NCBI RefSeq assembly: GCF_002967715.1
Contig: NZ_PUIA01000017.1
Location: 1-64,000 of the forward strand
Direction: 5' to 3'
DNA: 64,000 nucleotides
Origin: Blastopirellula marina
GTDB taxonomy: Bacteria; Planctomycetota; Planctomycetia; Pirellulales; Pirellulaceae
Shown here piece by piece: positions 10,201 to 18,535 of this stretch. The translations under genes were made by a program, and so were the position numbers. The notes beneath the pieces were generated by a model. That model was given only the letters and a program-made list of their open reading frames with translations. It searched no databases and was not told the origin of the DNA. Position 1 is the stretch's first letter. Every line of letters begins with the position of its first letter.

Positions 10201-11654
10201 TGACGGTGCCGGAGGGGGTCGGAAAGCAGTTGGAATCGCACCAGGCCTGGGTCGAACTGGTGCGCAGCGTGGCCCCGTGCCTGGGCCCCTTCTCGACCGA
10301 AGAACTGGCCCAGACCTGGGGACTGAAGCCATCGAGCGTGCATGCCGCCTGCGAAGCGGTCGAAGCGGAAGGGATCATCCTGCGGGGTCATTATTCAACC
10401 GCTGGCTCTTCGCACGAAGGAGACCTGCAGTGGTGCGACCGACGGCTGCTGGCTCGTATCCATCGCTTGACCGTCAACGGATTGCGGCAGCAGATTCAAC
10501 CGGTCGAGCGCGATGTCTTTCTACGTTTCCTCGCGCGGCATCAACTGCTGCAGCGGGAAACGAAGTCGTCGGGGGCTCGCGGCCTCAGCGCGGTAATGAA
10601 CCTGCTGCAAGGCTTCGAGGCTTCCGCCGGTAGCTGGGAACGAAGCCTGCTCGCGGCGCGCATGGACGATTACGACCCCGACTGGCTGGACGATCAACTG
10701 ACTTCCGGCGAACTGGTATGGGGGCGACTGCGACCACCGCAAGGTGACGCGGAAGAAGGCCCGAGCATGGCCTCGCTTCGCCGCAGCGTGCCGATGGCGA
10801 TCGTGCAGCGTGAGAACCTAGGCTGGCTCATCCCAGACGTTCGACAATCGGCCGAAGCCCTCGCACGCGGCAACGCCCAAGAAGTACTGGAAGCTCTCAA
10901 GGCGCGTGGAGCGCTGTTTCATCAAGACCTTAAAATTCTTACGAAGCTACTGCCGACCCACTTGGACGAAGCTCTGCGTGAACTGGCCGCTTTAGGTTTG
11001 ATTACCTGCGACAGCTTTAGCACCGTGCGAAAGATCGTCGACGACTCTGGTACGAAGAAGTCGCGAACGCGTCGCAAGAGCAACGCCACCTCGCGGGCCG
11101 GGCGATGGTCGCTCTTCCCTGGCATCGTCGAGGAGGTCTCGGCCGAAGATTACCTGCACCGCTGGTGTTTGCAACTTGTGGCGCGGTACGGGGTGATCTT
11201 CCGTGACCTACTGCACCGCGAGACGGCCGCCCCGTCGTGGGCCCAGTTGGTGCCGATGCTGCGGCGGATGGAACGTCGCGGCGAGCTGCGTGGCGGACGC
11301 TTTGTGAAGAATGCCGGCGGCGAGCAGTATGGCACCGAACAAGCGATCTACGCTCTACGGAAGCTGCGCGATGCCAAACAGGAAGATCCTTGGGTGGCGG
11401 TCAGTGGTACCGACCCATTGAACCTGGCCGGTGTACTGACCGACGAGCATAAGGTTCCGGCGATTCACACCAATGCGCTCATCTGGCAGAACGGCCAGGT
11501 CGTGGCCACAAAGCGGGGTGGCGAGATTGAGTTTTTGCGTCCCGTCGCCCCCACCGATCAGATGGAAATGACCCGAGCCCTGCACGCAGGCCGACGATTG
11601 CCGCCGCAAACGATCCCGATCGGCTTTCCCCGCCGCCGCTCGACCGCCAGCTAG
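7227..11654 (+). CDS. lhr: Large Lhr-type superfamily 2 DNA helicase
   Basis: At 1475 residues this has the length of full Lhr proteins: an Lhr core plus a long Lhr C-terminal domain. Visible helicase motifs are Walker A APTGSGKT (48-55), the Walker B variant DEIH (about 172-175), SATQKP (motif III), VNTRRMAERVAHR, TASLEMGIDIG and QRVGRSGH (motif VI). A winged-helix and beta-barrel core follows to about residue 850, then the Lhr-CTD, which shows HTH-like segments (FSTEELAQTWGLKPSSV). Lhr proteins are 3'-5' DNA translocases linked to DNA repair. The gene stands between two secreted DUF1080 genes with no evident functional link. ATGs at 7227, 7236 and 7245 are all possible starts. Confidence 0.93.
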   Translation: MGIMLSMSLELFHPVVQAWFTKRFGKPTEAQNAGWPSIAQGRCTLIAAPTGSGKTLAAFMVCLDRLFRRWLAGNLLDTTYVVYVSPLKALSNDIHRNLDVPLMEICDMAENMGMLPPQIRTAVRTGDTPSSQRQAMTRRPPHILVTTPESLYLMLTAERSRKTLRHIDTVIVDEIHALARDKRGSHLTLTLERLEALCIEPPTRIGLSATQKPIEEVACFLVGAERVDENNVPDCAIVDGGHRRQLDLEVSVPPSPLEAVCSNEQWGEVYDELVKLIQSHHSTLVFVNTRRMAERVAHRLTEVLGDEVITSHHGSLAKEIRHSAEQRLKEGKLKAIVATASLEMGIDIGYIDLVVQIGSARSIANFLQRVGRSGHSLHGTPKGRLFPLTRDELIECLALMRSVEKGELDRIEIPVAPLDILAQQVVAEVSAEEQDEAELYERFKRAWPYRDLSYQKYQDVLEMINEGVTRSIKTGAHIHRDRINGKLRPRRGARISATTSGGAIPDMPIYRVVMDPENQVVGTVDEHFAVDSKAGDVFLLGNTSWRVLAIRGSDVIVQDAQGQPPSVPFWFGESPGRTIELSKEVADLREEIADKIVAAAEDPSRERFKIQSQEGDLLESSFDQIDVETVQWVQAECHATAWAAMQAVRYVAAQHAAMGLVPTQKKIVFERFFDEAGSMQLVVHAPLGTRINRAWGLAFRKRFCRSFDFELQASADDDGIVLSLGPQHSFPLEDMFKMLNSNNGQALLEQALLAFPMFGIRWRWNATRALAILRFMGGKKVPPHMVRFRSDDLLAAAFPDQVGCLENHNEDIKYPDHPLVQQTLHDCLTEGMDVERWKEMLRAVEAGEVQFIARQTREPSPFAHERINANPYSFLDPAGLEDRRTRAVTTRRTLAPGEMKELGQLSPEAIATVRREAWPTARDPDELHDVLSSLVALPESQGQEWQSLFDRLVKQGRATRYVRDGHEPLWTATETLSIVEAALPGGTAQPSVTVPEGVGKQLESHQAWVELVRSVAPCLGPFSTEELAQTWGLKPSSVHAACEAVEAEGIILRGHYSTAGSSHEGDLQWCDRRLLARIHRLTVNGLRQQIQPVERDVFLRFLARHQLLQRETKSSGARGLSAVMNLLQGFEASAGSWERSLLAARMDDYDPDWLDDQLTSGELVWGRLRPPQGDAEEGPSMASLRRSVPMAIVQRENLGWLIPDVRQSAEALARGNAQEVLEALKARGALFHQDLKILTKLLPTHLDEALRELAALGLITCDSFSTVRKIVDDSGTKKSRTRRKSNATSRAGRWSLFPGIVEEVSAEDYLHRWCLQLVARYGVIFRDLLHRETAAPSWAQLVPMLRRMERRGELRGGRFVKNAGGEQYGTEQAIYALRKLRDAKQEDPWVAVSGTDPLNLAGVLTDEHKVPAIHTNALIWQNGQVVATKRGGEIEFLRPVAPTDQMEMTRALHAGRRLPPQTIPIGFPRRRSTAS

Positions 11655-11755
11655 AGCATCTATTGAGGATGGTTGCATCATTGCGTGCGGCGAACCACAA
11701 TGGAACGTCCCTCTCCTTGTTTTTCCACCCCCTGTTTACCTGCTGGGAGTTCATC

Positions 11756-12751
11756 ATGCAGCGTCCCCTCGCTCACCTCATTCTGGCCGCATTGCTGGCC
11801 GTCGCCGCTCCGCTGCCCCTGTTCGCCGCGGACGACACCAAAACGTACACCACTCAGGAAGAAGCCCCAGCGTCTTACAAGCTTCAAGGCGAATACGTCG
11901 GCAAGGTGACCGTCGACGGTGCCGAAGTGAAGTACGGCGTGCAGGTCATTGCCCTGGGCAACGATAAGTTTGAAGCCGTTTCCTACCCAGGCGGTCTGCC
12001 CGGCGATGGTTACTCGGGCGGCAACTACGACGATCTGCTCAAGGCCGAAGCCACCGCTAGCGGCGGCAAGGTCGAATTCAAAGGCGAAGGTTTCGTCGCC
12101 ACGCTGCACGATGGCAAGATCGAAGTGATTGGCGAAGGTGGTGTCGAAGTAGGTACGCTCGAAAAGGTCGAACGCAAGAGCCCGACCCTCGGCGCGAAAG
12201 CCCCAGAAGGTGCGATCGTTCTGTTTGACGGTACCAGCGCCGATGCCTGGAACAACGGCAAGATCGTTCAGGAAGACCTGCTGTTGGCCGACTGCGAATC
12301 GAAAGAGAAGTTCGGCGATCACACGCTGCACCTCGAATTCCGCACACCGTTCAAGCCAGACGCACGCGGCCAGGCTCGCGGTAACAGCGGTCTGTACGTT
12401 CAAAGCCGCTACGAAACCCAGGTCCTCGATTCGTTCGGCCTGTCGGGTGCCGATAACGAATGTGGTGGTATCTACAAGGTTTCCAAGCCGAAGGTGAACA
12501 TGTGCTACCCACCACTCACCTGGCAAACCTACGACGTCGACTTCACCGCGGCCAAGTACGATGCCGACGGCAAGAAGACCGAAAACGCACGCGTCACGAT
12601 CAAGCACAATGGTGTCGTTATCCACGATGACCTGGAACTGCCCAGCAACACGCCTGGCCGTCACCAGGAAGGCCCAGGCCCCGATGCGATCTACCTGCAA
12701 GGCCACGGCAACCCCGTTGTGTACCGCAACATTTGGGTTGTGAAGAAGTAA
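11756..12751 (+). CDS. Secreted DUF1080 domain protein, 331 aa
   Basis: A Sec signal peptide (MQRPLAHLILAALLAVAAPL, cleaved near FAADD) is followed by an unassigned beta-rich region (about 25-150) and a C-terminal DUF1080 domain from IVLFDGTSADAWNN to the end. Its GNSGLYVQSRYETQVLDSFG stretch is characteristic of the family. It is probably periplasmic or extracellular and acts on or binds carbohydrate. The ATG at 11756 has GGGAG seven bases upstream (11745-11749). The frame runs further upstream to an ATG at 11663, but that start would bury the signal peptide. A terminator-like hairpin follows at 12794-12840. Confidence 0.85.
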   Translation: MQRPLAHLILAALLAVAAPLPLFAADDTKTYTTQEEAPASYKLQGEYVGKVTVDGAEVKYGVQVIALGNDKFEAVSYPGGLPGDGYSGGNYDDLLKAEATASGGKVEFKGEGFVATLHDGKIEVIGEGGVEVGTLEKVERKSPTLGAKAPEGAIVLFDGTSADAWNNGKIVQEDLLLADCESKEKFGDHTLHLEFRTPFKPDARGQARGNSGLYVQSRYETQVLDSFGLSGADNECGGIYKVSKPKVNMCYPPLTWQTYDVDFTAAKYDADGKKTENARVTIKHNGVVIHDDLELPSNTPGRHQEGPGPDAIYLQGHGNPVVYRNIWVVKK

Positions 12752-12793
12752 GCGTCCCGCACGCCACGAAAGTAAATCGAGACATGGGAACTC

Positions 12794-12840
12794 GTCGGCC
12801 GAGTGGAGTCTTCTCTCCCAAGAACCTCCTGGCCGACTTT
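12794..12840 (+). terminator. Terminator-like hairpin after the second DUF1080 gene
   Basis: A 7-bp perfect stem GTCGGCC (12794-12800) / GGCCGAC (12831-12837) closes a 30-base loop that contains a smaller GGAG / CTCC hairpin. It is followed by TTT. The short T tract makes it a weak intrinsic terminator. Confidence 0.4.
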
Positions 12841-12865
12841 CCCCTCTCGGTGCTGTTTTGTCCCT

Positions 12866-12892
12866 GCCACTGGGTCGATTGACGCCAGTGGC
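12866..12892 (+). promoter_or_regulatory. Perfect 8-bp hairpin in the leader of the alpha/beta hydrolase gene
   Basis: GCCACTGG (12866-12873) pairs perfectly with CCAGTGGC (12885-12892) across an 11-base loop. It lies 38 bases upstream of the start codon at 12931. It could be a leader hairpin or a palindromic operator. No T tract follows, so it is unlikely to be a terminator. Confidence 0.35.
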
Positions 12893-12930
12893 CACCGGTC
12901 TTAATCTCCTTCCCTGCGAGCCAACCTGCC

Positions 12931-14880
12931 ATGAATCGCGCTTCGATTTGCCTGCTTTTTGTTTGCCTGTTTGCCGCCAGTGCATTCGCCCAGGACCCGA
13001 TCAAACCAATCACTCGTCGTTTACCGGCCAAGAGCGACTACACCCTGCCTGAGCCGACCAAGAAGAACCTGGAAGCTCGGATCGCCGAGGTCGACAAGTT
13101 CTCGGCCAGTTTGAAGAACAACCCGCTGTTTGCCGATGTCGACGTCTACCGCAAGGCAGTCGAGTTCGCGATCAAGCATGGCGAGTTCTACGGCGAAGGG
13201 GACATCAAGAAGGCCCAGGCCTGTTTGACCATGGCCCGCAATCGAGCCGAGAGCCTGGCCAAGAATGAAACTCCCTGGAAAGAACAAAAAGGGCTGGTCG
13301 TTCGTGGTTATACCAGCAGCATCGACGGCAGCTCGCAGCCGTACGGCCTGGTGATTCCGGAAGGCCTCGATCTCTCCAAGCCACAGCCGCTGTACATCTG
13401 GCTGCATGGCCGAGGCGACAAGGCGACCGACCTGCACTTCATTCATGAACGCTCGACCAAGACCGGTCAGATCTCGCCAGAAGATGCGATCGTGCTGCAT
13501 CCTTTCGGTCGCCAATGTATCGGCTTCAAGTCGGCTGGCGAAATCGACGTGATGGATGCGATTGCCGCGGTGAAGAAGCAGTACAACATCGACGACAAGC
13601 GAATCGTGCTGATGGGCTTCTCGATGGGGGGCGCTGGCTGCTGGCACATCGGTGCTCACTATGCCGAGAACTTTGTCGCGATGAGCCCCGGGGCCGGCTT
13701 CGCCGAGACGGCGCGCTATCAGAACCTGAAGAAAGAAGACTACCCGCCGCAGTACGAGCAAACGCTGTGGCAGGTTTACGATGTCCCCTCGTACACGACC
13801 AACTTGTTCAATCTGCCGGTCGTGGCATATAGCGGTGAAGAAGACAAGCAGATCCAAGCAGCTCGCGTGATGGAAGAAGCCTTCAAGAAGGAAGGCCAGA
13901 CGCTAACCCACCTGATCGGCCCGAAGATGGGTCACAAGTACGCTCCGGAAACACTCGAGCAGATCTTGGCGATGGTGAAAGCGGCCCGCGATGAAGGTCA
14001 GGCCGAATACCCACTGAACGTCACGATCCAGACGCCCACCTTGCGATACGGCAAGATGCACTGGGTCGAAATGCTGGAGCTGACTCGGCACTGGGAAGAT
14101 AGCCGCGTTGGCGCGTTGTGGAAGGAAGACGACGAACTCATGGTGGTCACGCGCAACGTTGCCAAGATGAAAATCGATCTGGACAAGGCCAAGAAGTTCA
14201 CCCTGGATATCGATGGGCAGAAGCTCACCGTGAACGAAGGAGACAAGCCAGCCAACTCGATCATCCTGGCCCGTAGCGGCAACCAGTGGGAAGTCACCGA
14301 TCAAGCGGCATCGACCGACAAGCTCCACAAGACGCCAGGACTGCAAGGTCCGATCGACGACGCATTCATGGCACCTTTCCTGGTGGTGATGCCATCGGGC
14401 AAGTCGGCCAACGCCAACGTGCAGCGTTGGGTCGACTTCGAAGCCAAGCATCTGGCCAGTCGCTGGCAGTCTTTGTTCCGCGGCAAGCTGCGTACCAAGC
14501 TCGACAAGGACGTTACGGCCGACGACATCAAGAAGTACAACTTGATCTGCTGGGGCACCCCAGAGACCAACTCGGTGCTGAAGAAGACGATGGGCCAACT
14601 ACCGCTGGCCTGGGATGAGAAAGAGATCTCGCTGGGCGCGCATAAGGTCGACGCGGCCAATCACGTACCGCTGATGATCTATCCCAATCCTTTGAATACG
14701 CAGAAGTACCTGGTGATCAACAGTGGTCCGACGTTCCGCGAGGATCACGATCGTACCAACAGCCTGCAAAACCCGAAGCTGCCGGACTGGACGCTGATCG
14801 ACATCCGCCAAGATCCGGATGGATCGTCCCCTGGCAAGGTAGTTGCCGCCGACTTCTTCGACGAAGCCTGGCAGCCGTAG
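12931..14880 (+). CDS. Secreted alpha/beta hydrolase (prolyl-oligopeptidase/esterase type)
   Basis: A 649-residue exported hydrolase. A signal peptide (MNRASICLLFVCLFAASAFA) is followed by a helical region (35-120) and an alpha/beta hydrolase domain (about 125-355). That domain has the oxyanion strand LHGRGDKA, the nucleophile elbow GFSMGGAG (Ser near residue 230) and a likely catalytic His in MGHKYAPE (near 333). The C-terminal 290 residues form a further beta-rich domain that I do not recognise. Substrates of this planctomycete family are not established; an ester or peptide bond is likely from the fold. ATG 12931 is the only start that gives the signal peptide. Confidence 0.8.
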   Translation: MNRASICLLFVCLFAASAFAQDPIKPITRRLPAKSDYTLPEPTKKNLEARIAEVDKFSASLKNNPLFADVDVYRKAVEFAIKHGEFYGEGDIKKAQACLTMARNRAESLAKNETPWKEQKGLVVRGYTSSIDGSSQPYGLVIPEGLDLSKPQPLYIWLHGRGDKATDLHFIHERSTKTGQISPEDAIVLHPFGRQCIGFKSAGEIDVMDAIAAVKKQYNIDDKRIVLMGFSMGGAGCWHIGAHYAENFVAMSPGAGFAETARYQNLKKEDYPPQYEQTLWQVYDVPSYTTNLFNLPVVAYSGEEDKQIQAARVMEEAFKKEGQTLTHLIGPKMGHKYAPETLEQILAMVKAARDEGQAEYPLNVTIQTPTLRYGKMHWVEMLELTRHWEDSRVGALWKEDDELMVVTRNVAKMKIDLDKAKKFTLDIDGQKLTVNEGDKPANSIILARSGNQWEVTDQAASTDKLHKTPGLQGPIDDAFMAPFLVVMPSGKSANANVQRWVDFEAKHLASRWQSLFRGKLRTKLDKDVTADDIKKYNLICWGTPETNSVLKKTMGQLPLAWDEKEISLGAHKVDAANHVPLMIYPNPLNTQKYLVINSGPTFREDHDRTNSLQNPKLPDWTLIDIRQDPDGSSPGKVVAADFFDEAWQP

Positions 14881-14902
14881 TCTCTGGCGTGGCAAACCAA
14901 GT

Positions 14903-14932
14903 GACGGCTATCGCACAAGCAGCGTAGCCGTC
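14903..14932. terminator. Stem-loop between convergent genes
   Basis: GACGGCTA (14903-14910) and TAGCCGTC (14925-14932) form a perfect 8-bp stem with a 14-base loop. It lies between the hydrolase stop (14880) and the stop of the convergent PilZ gene (14968), so it could end transcripts from both sides. There is no T tract. Confidence 0.45.
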
Positions 14933-14967
14933 GCGCGTGGGAAAGAAGACCCCATTTCCAGTGGGAA

Positions 14968-15447
14968 CTAGTTCAAGAATTCTTCACGTTGATGGGCGAG
15001 ATCCTGCTCTGGCTGCTCGATATCCTGCGGATCGTCAACGCTGGGATCTTCTTCAGTGAACGATGCCCCAATCTCAAAGCAAAGTTCATTCAAGCGGCGG
15101 CAGCGAATGACCGTGCATGTCAGCCGCTGGGCGGAAGTCCAAAGCGTTACCTGTTCGCCTGGGTAAAGCTCGGTATCGTGCAGAAAACGGATGCCGGTCG
15201 AAGAAATATCGATCGAGTAGCCTACTACGTACTGATGATTACGCGGTACCGATGGCAACGAAGCGAACGATTCGATCAGCAACTTGCCAGGACAGTACAA
15301 CCGCGTGGTACGACGCATGTCGAGTGCTTGCGCAGGGAGTACCCCACGGCGGTTTTCCAAGTCCGCAAATTGATCGGGCAATTGAATGCGGCATCGCAGC
15401 CGATCCAACAGCAACTTCATTTTTTGCGAATAGACTGTTTCCAGCAT
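14968..15447 (-). CDS. PilZ-domain protein (cyclic-di-GMP receptor)
   Basis: A 159-residue soluble protein with the two halves of the PilZ cyclic-di-GMP-binding signature: RRTTR (residues 45-49, the RxxxR motif) and DISSTG (80-85, the D/NxSxxG motif), followed by strands GIRFLHD and GEQVTLW. The C-terminal 25 residues are very acidic. It lies directly downstream of, and overlapping, the HD-GYP gene. From ATG 15447, which has AGGA about nine bases upstream, the overlap is 31 bases. A second ATG at 15420 would give a 4-base ATGA overlap but has no visible ribosome site. Co-transcription with a likely c-di-GMP phosphodiesterase suggests that one degrades the signal and the other reads it. Confidence 0.85.
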   Translation of the reverse strand: MLETVYSQKMKLLLDRLRCRIQLPDQFADLENRRGVLPAQALDMRRTTRLYCPGKLLIESFASLPSVPRNHQYVVGYSIDISSTGIRFLHDTELYPGEQVTLWTSAQRLTCTVIRCRRLNELCFEIGASFTEEDPSVDDPQDIEQPEQDLAHQREEFLN

Positions 15448-16394
15448 TGATACATTTCCTGATCCAAGCCGTCCGACAGGTGTTGATCCATCATGGACAA
15501 CGCTTCGGTCAACGAATAACGGCCGCGATATGGGCGATTACTGATAAGCGACTCAAACACATTCACCACGCTGCACAAACGTGCCCACGGGTGGATTTCA
15601 TTTCCGACGGCACTGACCGGGTAGCCTTTGCCGTTGGTGCGTTCATGATGTTGATAGACAACCATCAACTGGGCGAAGGAAACGTCGGTTCGCTTTCCCA
15701 ATCGTCGGAAGCCTAGGGCTGGGTGTTTTTGGGCGACACGTTGCTCGCGGCGCTGTAGTCGGTCGTTCTTCGTCAGAATGCGTTCGCTCACCGACAGCTT
15801 GCCAATGTCGTGCAGAATGCCGGCCGCCGCCACCGCCGGTAGTTCGTCGTTGCCAACCAGGCGCAAGTTGCGGGCCAGGGTCACCATCATGTACGAGACA
15901 TTCAGCGAGTGGGTGACCGTTTGGTAATCGTGATGCAACAGGGAAATCAAGTCGCCGGCGGTCATGTCGTCGCGGCAAAGCAGACGGACGGCCATCGCGG
16001 AAATGCTGTTGGCGCTGCGCATGACTTCATCCGTATCATTCGACTCGAATGCCGACGTGAGAAGCCCTTCGACCACCTGGTTCAGCCGACCAAAGCGATC
16101 TCGCAGCGAGAGCGTTTCATCGCGTACTAACAGATCGAGACGGCGGCGAATGAACCGCTGCATCTGATCGTGGTCGATGTCGGTCGCATAGAGCCAATTA
16201 GTCTCGGTTTCAGCCAACCGCTGGAGGTCTTCCGGCAGCATCGGCAGATTGGCCGCGCGATACAATCGTAGACGCCCCGTCTCTGCATCTTTGCGATACA
16301 GATCTACGGCAGGCACCTCATCGGCAGATAACAATGCTACCGGTATCGGCGTATAGCCGAGGCATTGCGTCGCGATGGTGGAAGAGGATGCCAT
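15417..16394 (-). CDS. HD-GYP domain protein (probable cyclic-di-GMP phosphodiesterase)
   Basis: A 325-residue cytoplasmic protein. An N-terminal domain of about 140 residues resembles the N-terminal region of other HD-GYP proteins. The HD-GYP core follows, with THSLNV (H162), HDIGK (195-199), the His of QKHPAL (H224), HH at 249-250 and NGKGYP. This set fits metal-dependent c-di-GMP hydrolysis. One usual ligand differs: the aspartate of the family's DVYDAL segment reads Asn here (VNVFESL), so the metal centre may be bi- rather than trinuclear, or activity may be reduced. The downstream PilZ gene overlaps it. The region upstream (16395-16652) separates it from the end of the pentapeptide gene and should hold its promoter. 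Confidence 0.88.
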   Translation of the reverse strand: MASSSTIATQCLGYTPIPVALLSADEVPAVDLYRKDAETGRLRLYRAANLPMLPEDLQRLAETETNWLYATDIDHDQMQRFIRRRLDLLVRDETLSLRDRFGRLNQVVEGLLTSAFESNDTDEVMRSANSISAMAVRLLCRDDMTAGDLISLLHHDYQTVTHSLNVSYMMVTLARNLRLVGNDELPAVAAAGILHDIGKLSVSERILTKNDRLQRREQRVAQKHPALGFRRLGKRTDVSFAQLMVVYQHHERTNGKGYPVSAVGNEIHPWARLCSVVNVFESLISNRPYRGRYSLTEALSMMDQHLSDGLDQEMYQCWKQSIRKK

Positions 16395-16652
16395 GATTCA
16401 GGAACTGCCCCATGTGTCGTACCAGGGAAACGACACGTACGTTTAGTGATTCGATACTCCTCAAGAATAGGTCATAACGACAGAAGGTCTGACCGCTGGG
16501 CTTTGATTCCCCATGGGCTTGCGGGAAACCCACCTGATAGCTGGGCATAGCGGTCTGACAGTAACGGTCGTACCGATTAATCGGCCAATCAGCGGCCACA
16601 ACGCTCGCGGTCGCGACCGTGTCTCGTGCACATTTGACGCAACGGCGACCGG

Positions 16653-18377
16653 TTACCCACCGAGCGTCAATTGGTTGCCGAGAATCAGCTCGATGGCAAC
16701 GCGACAAAGCATAAACAGAACAATCACGAGAATGGCCCACGTCAGAGATTGATTCATGCGATCGACCCGCGTAAGACCGAGCGTGTCGATCCACGATGGA
16801 GGTGGGCGGCGTTTCAAGAGATCAGGCATCACCTTCCAGAGCGGCTTGATGGCCTGCATTCCTGCGAGCCACCAACTGGGCAGCCGGAGCCAACGCATTG
16901 GGCGAATGACCAACTGCTGCTGGCCACTAGCCGCGTTGGTCTCGACGAAGTGACCTTGCAGCCACTTCATCAATGCGTATGGCCATCCGCAAGGTTCTTC
17001 ACCGATAGAGCTATAGGGCCCCATGTACTCTTCCAGTTTCGGCGTACGGCGAACGATCGCATTCGCCGCGTGCAGCTTATGAATACTTCGCGTCAGGGCT
17101 ATCCTCTGTAACAGGCACACAACCATCGCCACGACGGTAACCAGGAACAGGATTCCGTCGATGCCTCCCAGCGCCAGGTAAACCCACGTCGATCGGCTAT
17201 TCAGATTACTCACCAACGGAGCGTAATAGTTGTCGTAGCGAAACCGCAGGAACTCATCGATTTCGTAGCTGGTGTGAGGGACCTTGAAGAAGTTTTCGGA
17301 AATCTCGACCACGCGCTGAGGAATGGGGCGTTCGATCAACTGGCTGGGGGGCTTAAAATAACTGCCCAGGAAGTAAGGGACGAACAAGACACAAAACATG
17401 AGCGATACGATCGCTAGTTTCTTCCAGGTATAATTGCGCAGCAGACGGGTCCACGGGTCGTCTGTTTTGGCGCCGAACTCTCCGCCGTTGACGAAGGTCT
17501 GATCCAACAGCAGCCCCTGGGTCGCACGCAAGTTGCAGTTGCCCAGGTTCGCTTGCCGCAAAATGGCCGCCGTGAAATCGGCCCCTTCGCAGTCCGCTCC
17601 GTGGGCCGTCGCGCCATGCAAATTGGCTCGCTGGAACTGCGTCTTCTTGAGGCTCGCGTTCTGCAGGTTGGCATAGTTGAGATCGGCCTCGGACAGCCTG
17701 GCCCGGTCGAGACAGGCCCCATCGAAAATCACATCGGCCAGGTTAGCCCGATGAAAACTGGCACCTGCGGCATCGGCCTGGGTAAAGTTGGCACCGATCA
17801 GCTTGGCACGCTCGAACGAAGCCTCGTGGCAACGAGCCTCTTTGAGCTTTGCCGAGGTGAGAATCGCCCCGTCTAAGTTTGCCTGGTCGAGCGTAACCGA
17901 GCGCATATTCGCGTGGTCGAGGTTGGCATCTTGCAGTTGGGCCCCGGTCAAATCGGCTTCGGCAAAATCACAGAAGGAAAGATTCGCTTCCTGAAAGACG
18001 GCTCCGGACAGGCGAGCCCCCCGGAAGTCGCTGGCCGCGATGGTCGCATCCCGCAGCACGGCCCCCTCAAGATCGATTCCTCGCAGGTCGACACTCCGCA
18101 GGGTCACCCCTTCCAGGTGAACCACTTTATCGTGCGGCTGTGTCCCTTCCTGCACTTCGTGCCGCCAGTTGTTCCACTGCTGGAAACGATCTGGATCGGT
18201 GCTCGGTTTTCGGATTGCCGTTTCCAGGTGAACTAAATGAACCCAATCCCCGGTGTAATTGGGGTGTTTCCCCCGCAGATCGGCTAGCGTTGCCGGCGTT
18301 AGCTTGCCTTCGTTGTAGGCCGTCTTGGAGGCGGAAGCGGATTCCGCAACAATTACCGGTGGTTGCGATTTATTCAT
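16653..18377 (-). CDS. Membrane-anchored pentapeptide-repeat protein
   Basis: About 574 residues from the preferred ATG at 18377 (MNKSQPPV). Residues about 80-300 hold some 35-40 A(N/D)LxX pentapeptide units (for example ANLDG, ADLTG, ANLHG), which should fold into a right-handed quadrilateral beta helix. A hydrophobic segment (IVSLMFCVLFVPYFLGSYF), a second one (GIDGILFLVTVVAMVVCLL) and a third near the C terminus (AILVIVLFMLCRVAIELIL) predict three membrane spans. Soluble loops lie between them. The frame opens at 18476, but no start there fits better. Pentapeptide proteins include DNA mimics and scaffolds; with membrane anchors a scaffold role is more likely. The function is unknown. Confidence 0.8.
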   Translation of the reverse strand: MNKSQPPVIVAESASASKTAYNEGKLTPATLADLRGKHPNYTGDWVHLVHLETAIRKPSTDPDRFQQWNNWRHEVQEGTQPHDKVVHLEGVTLRSVDLRGIDLEGAVLRDATIAASDFRGARLSGAVFQEANLSFCDFAEADLTGAQLQDANLDHANMRSVTLDQANLDGAILTSAKLKEARCHEASFERAKLIGANFTQADAAGASFHRANLADVIFDGACLDRARLSEADLNYANLQNASLKKTQFQRANLHGATAHGADCEGADFTAAILRQANLGNCNLRATQGLLLDQTFVNGGEFGAKTDDPWTRLLRNYTWKKLAIVSLMFCVLFVPYFLGSYFKPPSQLIERPIPQRVVEISENFFKVPHTSYEIDEFLRFRYDNYYAPLVSNLNSRSTWVYLALGGIDGILFLVTVVAMVVCLLQRIALTRSIHKLHAANAIVRRTPKLEEYMGPYSSIGEEPCGWPYALMKWLQGHFVETNAASGQQQLVIRPMRWLRLPSWWLAGMQAIKPLWKVMPDLLKRRPPPSWIDTLGLTRVDRMNQSLTWAILVIVLFMLCRVAIELILGNQLTLGG

Positions 18378-18535
18378 CGAAGCGATGGCTGATAACGGTC
18401 TCAGAGACCCCGCTGAAGTGTTAAAATCATGGGATGCACCAGAATACGGCCATAGCGCAAGATTCGGTAGTCGCACTGTGTGAAGATCGTGTTACGTCTT
18501 GCTTGAAACCTACTTTAGAACGATAAACTGTTACC

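Noticed and set aside
11678-12985. A 435-codon minus-strand ORF opposite the second DUF1080 gene
   Set aside because: It is antisense to a well-supported secreted protein; long antisense frames are common in this GC-rich genome and the translation shows no recognisable domain.
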